From Staphylococcus sp. KG4-3 (GTDB taxonomy: Bacteria; Bacillota; Bacilli; Staphylococcales; Staphylococcaceae), in contig NZ_CP166245.1 of the NCBI RefSeq assembly GCF_033597815.2, forward strand, positions 1,116,001 to 1,180,000: a DNA stretch of 64,000 nt. The letters are read 5' to 3'. Below are positions 58,266 to 64,000 of this stretch, in pieces (the first letter of the stretch is position 1; each line of letters starts with the position of its first letter). The notes beneath the pieces are model-generated. The model was given only the letters and a program-made list of their open reading frames with translations, did no database searches and was not told where the DNA came from. Position numbers and translations under genes: made by a program.

Positions 58266-59963
58266 TTATTTAACTTTTAATTTTTGAATGTGATCATAAT
58301 CTGGGGTAGCGTAAAGCGTTTTTTGATTATCATATGTTACAAAACCAGGTTTAGCACCTGAAGGTTTATGAACATGTTTGATTTCAGTATAATCAACTGG
58401 TACTTGTGCAGAACTACCAGCTTTTGAAAAATATGCTGATAACATTGCAGCTTCTTTAATTGTCTCTTCACTTGGCTCATCACTTATAATGACAACGTGT
58501 GAACCAGGGATATCTTTAGTGTGGAACCAAAGATGATGTTTTTTAGCTTGTTTATTAGTTAAATAATCGTTTTGTTTATTGTTTTTACCAACCAAGATTG
58601 TATCGCCATCTGTAGAAGTGTACGCTTGAATTTGCATCGTCTGTTTCTTTTTCTTCTTGCTTTGTTTACGCTGCTTCATAAATCCTTGATCAGCTAACTC
58701 GTCACGAATATCGTCAATTTCATCAACAGAAATATGTGTAAGTTGTTGCTCGATACTTTCAAAGTAGTTAATATTTTCTTTGGTTAATTGAATTTGATGT
58801 TGTAATTCGTGTTCACGCGTTTTTAATTTATTATATTTTTTATAATAATTTTGTGCGTTAACAGCAGGTGTTTTTGTAGGATTAAGTGGTATTGTCACTT
58901 CTTCGCCGTTATAATAATTAAGCGCAGTAAGTGATTCATCCCCCTGCTTAATACGATAGATATTTGCAGTTATAAGTTCACCAAATAATTGTTGTTGCTC
59001 TTTTTCTTTGGTACCTTCACGTTCATCTATTAACTTACTTAATTTGTTTTGAGACTTGTTAAGTTGTTGTTGAACAAATTTTACTAAGTCGTTAGCACGT
59101 TGTTTAACGCGTTCTCTTTCACCACGCGCATCATAATAACGATCTAATAAATCATGAAGGGAGTCGTAAAGTACTACGTCATCATAGAACTGGTCTAATT
59201 TCATGAAATAGAAATCTTCTTTTCCAGATTCGTGATTTTTATGGAAAACAGGCGTGGGCTCACCTTGAATTTCCTCGAGTACTTCATCGAAAGCTTCCGG
59301 TAAAGTTTGTGTGGTCATAAATTGTCTACGGTTTGCAATCTCATTTGTTATCAGCGGGCTAAAACCTTCGAAATGATTGAGCAATTGTCTCGCAATTTTC
59401 CCACTATTAAAATCGATATATTTTAACGCTTCAACTCCAGAAATATCAAAAGGATTGATTTTATTTTGAGTTGGAGGTGCTTCATATTGAAAGCCAGGCA
59501 TAACTGTACGATATTGATTAGTATTTGGTGTTAAATGCTTAAACCCTTCAATAATTTTTCGATTGTCATCTACCAATATTAAATTACTGTGTTTGCCCAT
59601 AATTTCTAAAATAATTGTACGGTAAATCGTATCACCGATTTCGTCTTTACTTTGAACATCTATTTCTACACGTCTATCATTACCAATTTGTCTTACTGCT
59701 TTAACAATACCACCTTCGATGTGTTTACGAAAAACACGGGCAAACATTGGTGGGTCAAATGGATTATCATATTTTTTATTTGTTAAATGCATTCTAGTAA
59801 AACTAGGATGGATAGAAAGTAGAAGCTGATGATTTTTACGATTTTGTCGAATAACAACTAACATCGTATCGTTTTCGGGTTGATTTATTTTATGAATTCT
59901 TCCATCTACTAGAAATTGAAGAGAGTCCACTATTTTTCTAGTGAATAAACCATCATATGCCAT
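58266..59963 (-). CDS. rqcH: Rqc2 homologue RqcH (NFACT/FbpA family)
   Basis: 565-aa ribosome-quality-control factor that recruits tRNA-Ala to obstructed 50S subunits and adds alanine tails. NFACT-N domain (residues about 3-200; the DR-type NDRRVEIDVQ region), central coiled coils (about 285-425) and NFACT-R domain with HLWFHTKDIPGSHVVI. Also annotated as fibronectin-binding protein. AAGGTGG precedes the ATG at 59963. Confidence 0.9.
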   Translation of the reverse strand: MAYDGLFTRKIVDSLQFLVDGRIHKINQPENDTMLVVIRQNRKNHQLLLSIHPSFTRMHLTNKKYDNPFDPPMFARVFRKHIEGGIVKAVRQIGNDRRVEIDVQSKDEIGDTIYRTIILEIMGKHSNLILVDDNRKIIEGFKHLTPNTNQYRTVMPGFQYEAPPTQNKINPFDISGVEALKYIDFNSGKIARQLLNHFEGFSPLITNEIANRRQFMTTQTLPEAFDEVLEEIQGEPTPVFHKNHESGKEDFYFMKLDQFYDDVVLYDSLHDLLDRYYDARGERERVKQRANDLVKFVQQQLNKSQNKLSKLIDEREGTKEKEQQQLFGELITANIYRIKQGDESLTALNYYNGEEVTIPLNPTKTPAVNAQNYYKKYNKLKTREHELQHQIQLTKENINYFESIEQQLTHISVDEIDDIRDELADQGFMKQRKQSKKKKKQTMQIQAYTSTDGDTILVGKNNKQNDYLTNKQAKKHHLWFHTKDIPGSHVVIISDEPSEETIKEAAMLSAYFSKAGSSAQVPVDYTEIKHVHKPSGAKPGFVTYDNQKTLYATPDYDHIQKLKVK

Positions 59964-60119
59964 TACTATCAGCCACCTTATTTTTAGTCATTCATCATAT
60001 TGTAACATGGCAATAAGAAATCTTCATGGTCAAAGTTTGTCCTTTGCTATGCTATACAACTAATTAGAGATTGTGGTATCATTGTCTAATAATAGTAGAA
60101 CAGTTTAGAGAGGTAGTAA

Positions 60120-60745
<626 letters not shown>

Positions 60746-60746
<1 letters not shown>

Positions 60747-60958
60747 TGTTACAACCACCATTAAACCAATTAACAGATAAAATAAACTCAAAATACTTAG
60801 TAGCAACTACTGCTGCAAAACGTGCACGTGAATTAGATGAAAAACCTGAAACTGCATTATTAAATAAATATATTTCAAAAAAACCTGTAGGTAAAGCTTT
60901 AGAAGAAATTGCTGACGGTGAAGTTTTTCCTGACAAACTATTCCTAAAATCTTTCTAA
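60746..60958 (+). CDS. rpoZ: RNA polymerase omega subunit
   Basis: 70 aa; KYLVATTAAKRARELDE is the family core. GGAGG 10 nt upstream inside gmk. Helps assemble and stabilise RNA polymerase. Confidence 0.95.
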
Positions 60959-61413
60959 AAATAATAAACTTGAGATACGAGTATAGAACATATGCGTTTT
61001 GAAAGTGGAGTTTTAAAGTGAGCCTGAGACATTAACAAATGTCTCAGGCTTTTTAATGATAAGGCCACGCTTTAAATAAAGCCCTGATAACTTTCTTGTG
61101 TAAGAGACTTAGTGCTTATCATCAATCTATTTATCAATCTAGTGGTACTTATATTTGAGTATTAGTTTAAAATGCTAATTCCAATTAAAACTTTTTAACT
61201 ATGATTCACCTTTTTCCGGGTGAGGCAACGAAATCATTTTAAAAAAATAAGATTTCTGTCTCACTCTTTTTAATTTAGTTATTAATTTGTGTATAATGAT
61301 GAGTAATCAAAGTATTCTTAAAAGCTTAAATCATTAAATTTAATTTAGGCTTTCACATAAAATGTTGATTTAAAAAGTCATATTTAATTTATTTGAAGGA
61401 GAATGACAATAAT
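60959..61413. other. gene-free stretch with two terminator-type repeats
   Basis: AGCCTGAGAC/GTCTCAGGCT with T5 (61021-61055) is the rpoZ terminator. A second inverted repeat, GTGAG..GAAATC/GATTTC..CTCAC (about 61219-61264) then T-tract, belongs to the GACAGAAAT repeat family. No gene. Confidence 0.6.
61021..61055. terminator. gmk-rpoZ terminator
   Basis: Ten-bp stem AGCCTGAGAC/GTCTCAGGCT around ATTAACAAAT, then TTTTT. Confidence 0.85.
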
Positions 61414-62622
61414 ATGAAACGAATATTACTCGCTGTTACAGGTGGTATTGCGGCATATAAAGCTATCGATTTAACTAGTAAATTAACACAAGCTAATTAT
61501 GATGTGAGAGTAATGCTTACTGATCATGCGCAAGAGTTTGTTACACCACTAGCATTTCAAGCAATTGGTAGAAATCCAGTTTATACAAGTACTTTTAAAG
61601 AACAGAATCCAGAAGAAATACAACATGTTGCGCTAGGTGATTGGGCCGATGCCATTATTGTTGCTCCAGCTACTGCAAATACAATTGCAAAATTAGCTAA
61701 TGGCATTGCTGATGACATGGTGACCTCTACATTATTAGCTACTGAGACACCAAAGTTCATTGCACCTGCTATGAATGTTCATATGTATGAAAATCGTAGA
61801 ACTCAACAAAATTTAGCGACTTTGAGTTCAGATGGATACTATTTCCTCGAGCCAGGTGAAGGCTTTTTAGCATGTGGTTATGTTGCAAAAGGTAGAATGG
61901 AAGAACCATTACAAATCGTAGAGCGGTTAAATCAATATTTTAATGAACCGACTCAAAATCCGCTTTATAAAAATAGCCGTTTTGAAGGCAAACGTGCACT
62001 AGTTACTGCTGGCCCTACAGTCGAAGAATTAGATCCTGTACGTTATTTATCTAACCGCGCTTCAGGTAAAATCGGTTATGCGTTAGCAGAATCACTTACA
62101 AAACGCGGTGCTATAGTTACACTCGTTACAGGACCAACTCATTTAACACCACCAGCAAATGTAGAAGTAGTCCAAGTTCAAAGTGCAGAAGACATGTTCC
62201 ATGCAGTAAAAACACGTTTCGAATATCAAGACATTGTGTTTAAAGCAGCAGCAGTATCAGACTATGCACCGGTAGATACACTTGAACATAAATTGAAAAA
62301 ACAAGAAGGTACACTGTCAGTTTCATTTAAACGTACTCCTGATATTTTAAAGTATTTAGGTGAGCATAAAACACATCAATTTTTAGTGGGATTTGCAGCA
62401 GAAACACAAAATATAGCTGAATATGCTCAAAAGAAACTAAAAAATAAAAATGCTGATGTAGTAATTGCAAACAATGTAGGCGATAGAACCATTGGTTTTA
62501 GTTCAGATGATAATGACTATACAATGTACTATAAAACAGGTGATACCGCAACACTAGGAAAACATAAAAAAGTCGAATTAGCGGAGCACATATTGAATAG
62601 TTTAGAAACAAGGTGGCAATAA
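61414..62622 (+). CDS. coaBC: bifunctional phosphopantothenoylcysteine decarboxylase / phosphopantothenate-cysteine ligase
   Basis: 402 aa. CoaC flavoprotein half: GGIAAYK, APAMNVHMY and the Cys loop FLACGYVAKGRM. CoaB half from about residue 185: VTAGPTVEELDPVRYLSNRASGKIG. ATG 61414 has GAAGGAG 9 nt upstream, so the longer TTG frame is not used. Two steps of coenzyme A synthesis. Confidence 0.94.
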   Translation: MKRILLAVTGGIAAYKAIDLTSKLTQANYDVRVMLTDHAQEFVTPLAFQAIGRNPVYTSTFKEQNPEEIQHVALGDWADAIIVAPATANTIAKLANGIADDMVTSTLLATETPKFIAPAMNVHMYENRRTQQNLATLSSDGYYFLEPGEGFLACGYVAKGRMEEPLQIVERLNQYFNEPTQNPLYKNSRFEGKRALVTAGPTVEELDPVRYLSNRASGKIGYALAESLTKRGAIVTLVTGPTHLTPPANVEVVQVQSAEDMFHAVKTRFEYQDIVFKAAAVSDYAPVDTLEHKLKKQEGTLSVSFKRTPDILKYLGEHKTHQFLVGFAAETQNIAEYAQKKLKNKNADVVIANNVGDRTIGFSSDDNDYTMYYKTGDTATLGKHKKVELAEHILNSLETRWQ

Positions 62623-62623
62623 T

Positions 62624-64000
62624 ATGATAGCTAAGGTAATTGTTGATATACCTTCCAAGAGCGTTGACTTTACATTCGACTATATAATTCCTACGAGATT
62701 ACAGTCAATGGTTCAAGTAGGTATGCGAGTTATTGTTCCATTTGGGTCAAGAACCATTCAAGGTTATGTTATGCAAGTCACTGATAAACCTGATGGCAAT
62801 ATAGATATCGCAAAATTAAAGGAAATTAAAGAAATACAAGATATCAAACCAGAATTAACAGAAGAACTAATCCAATTAACTGAATGGTATAATAATTACT
62901 TCGTTACTAAACGAATTTCAATGTTAGAAGTAATGTTGCCAAGCGCTATAAAGGCAAAATATACAAAAGTTTTTTCAATTGTAGATGCTGATGCTGTTCC
63001 TGAATCGCTTAAAGTTAAGTTTGATAAGGGTGGCCAATATCCTTATAAAGAAGCTCAATATAATGATGATTTAGGCCAAATAGTACCATTGCTCAAAAAA
63101 GGTATAGTATCTGAAATGACACTTTTATCTCAAAATGTTAGCAAAAAGAAACAACGCGCCGTTAGCATTATTGAGGGTTTCGACTATGAGAGCGTCTTAG
63201 ATTCATTGGAAAAATCTAAAAAACAGTACGAGCTCTATGCTTATTTGTTAGATGAGCGTCATCATACGGTATTATTAAAAGATTTAGAAGATATGGGTTT
63301 TTCTAAATCGAGTATTGATACTTTAATGCGTAAAGGTTTTGTAGAAAAATATGATGCCATTGTTGAACGTAATCCCTTTGAAACACGTGTTTTTGAACAA
63401 GATCAAAAACAACAACTCACAGGTGACCAACAAGAGGCGTATAAATCTATACTTGAAAGTATTCAGGCACACCAGCAACGTACTTATTTACTTCATGGTG
63501 TTACTGGATCTGGAAAGACAGAAGTTTATTTACAAACAATTGAAGAAGTATTGAAATTAGGAAGACAAGCGATGATGCTAGTACCAGAAATTGCGCTGAC
63601 ACCTCAAATGGTCTTAAGATTTAAACGAAGATTCGGTGACGAAGTAGCAGTATTACATTCTGGTTTGTCCAAGGGTGAACGTTATGATGAATGGCAAAAA
63701 ATTAGAGACGGTAAAGCGAGCGTAAGTGTAGGTGCAAGGTCAAGCGTTTTCGCTCCCTTTAAAAACTTAGGGATGATTATAATTGATGAAGAACATGAGT
63801 CTTCCTACAAACAAGAAGATTATCCTAGGTACCAGGCTAGGGACATAGCACAATGGCGAAGTCAGTACCATAAATGTCCATTAATTCTAGGGAGTGCAAC
63901 ACCAAGTCTTGAAACTTATGCAAGAGCAGAAAAAGGTGTTTATGAATTGTTATCATTACCCAGTAGGGTCAATCAACAAGCATTGCCAGAAATTGAAATT
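62624..64000 (+). CDS. priA: primosomal protein N' (PriA helicase), 3' truncated by the window
   Basis: ATG 62624 lies one base after the coaBC stop. 459 codons are visible: the N-terminal 3'-DNA-binding domain (MIAKVIVDIPSKSVDFTFDY), a winged-helix region, then helicase motifs GVTGSGKTEVYL (Walker A, residue about 295) and IIDEEHE (DEEH). Restarts collapsed forks. Runs off the end. Confidence 0.95.
   Translation, partial: MIAKVIVDIPSKSVDFTFDYIIPTRLQSMVQVGMRVIVPFGSRTIQGYVMQVTDKPDGNIDIAKLKEIKEIQDIKPELTEELIQLTEWYNNYFVTKRISMLEVMLPSAIKAKYTKVFSIVDADAVPESLKVKFDKGGQYPYKEAQYNDDLGQIVPLLKKGIVSEMTLLSQNVSKKKQRAVSIIEGFDYESVLDSLEKSKKQYELYAYLLDERHHTVLLKDLEDMGFSKSSIDTLMRKGFVEKYDAIVERNPFETRVFEQDQKQQLTGDQQEAYKSILESIQAHQQRTYLLHGVTGSGKTEVYLQTIEEVLKLGRQAMMLVPEIALTPQMVLRFKRRFGDEVAVLHSGLSKGERYDEWQKIRDGKASVSVGARSSVFAPFKNLGMIIIDEEHESSYKQEDYPRYQARDIAQWRSQYHKCPLILGSATPSLETYARAEKGVYELLSLPSRVNQQALPEIEI

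Overview
The window is about 33% GC and carries the staphylococcal cell-division (dcw) cluster, bacillithiol synthesis (bshC), an isoleucine T-box ahead of ileS, the PyrR-controlled pyrimidine operon, beta-type phenol-soluble modulins and a chromosomal mph(C)-like macrolide kinase. This points to a coagulase-negative Staphylococcus. The saprophyticus/xylosus/equorum group is my guess for the clade; the species cannot be settled from the sequence alone.

Layout. (1) 1-15200 is accessory DNA: a hypothetical HHH/HNH-like protein, an acetoin/diacetyl reductase, a wall-teichoic-acid (WTA) cassette (GT2-TagF fusion, 46-aa membrane peptide, TarM-like enzyme), a DUF3995-like membrane protein, two divergent Hsp20 genes around a 50-aa ORF, an inducible erm with two leader peptides, an HTH regulator with an extra peptide deformylase, and an unknown 257-aa protein. 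(2) 15200-18500 holds a decayed ABC-transporter ATPase and a TarS/TarP-like GT2 protein with two DUF5776-like repeats. (3) 18856-19750 is a five-gene PSM-beta array containing a recent 355-bp tandem duplication. (4) 19800-40600 is core: a YjjG-type phosphatase, a GNAT protein, bshC, mraZ-rsmH-ftsL-pbp1-mraY-murD-divIB-ftsA-ftsZ, pgeF-ylmE-sepF-ylmG-ylmH-divIVA, then T-box and ileS. (5) 40800-54020 holds a VOC protein, lspA, rluD and pyrR-pyrP-pyrB-pyrC-carA-carB-pyrF-pyrE. (6) 54200-58100 is a small accessory patch: mph(C)-like gene, a 27-aa membrane peptide, YitT, a PhnB-like protein and an IS1182-type transposase remnant. (7) 58266-64000 is core: rqcH (minus strand), gmk-rpoZ-coaBC and the start of priA.

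Most unusual content. The gaps at 2261-3536, 7452-8864, 9305-9840 and 12357-13020 contain no plausible genes. They are packed head to tail with about 20-25 compact units, each made of a promoter (often extended -10), a hairpin at the predicted 5' end, a short linker and a strong intrinsic terminator. I read these as arrays of 60-120-nt small RNA genes. A subset of their promoters carries the palindrome AGAATATTCT (or a one-mismatch form) in the -35/-10 spacer, two bases before the -10, like a shared repressor site. Several linkers or loops expose CCUUU or CCUCU, complementary to Shine-Dalgarno sequences.

Three unrelated accessory genes (DUF3995-like, HTH-deformylase, unknown 257-aa protein) are each preceded by the same roughly 50-nt leader RNA. 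It is predicted to form a hairpin-type pseudoknot whose outer stem changes sequence between copies while keeping its pairing. Shared 3' remnants lie after these genes, which suggests interchangeable gene cassettes with common ends. No computation was run; all pairings and promoters were read by eye.
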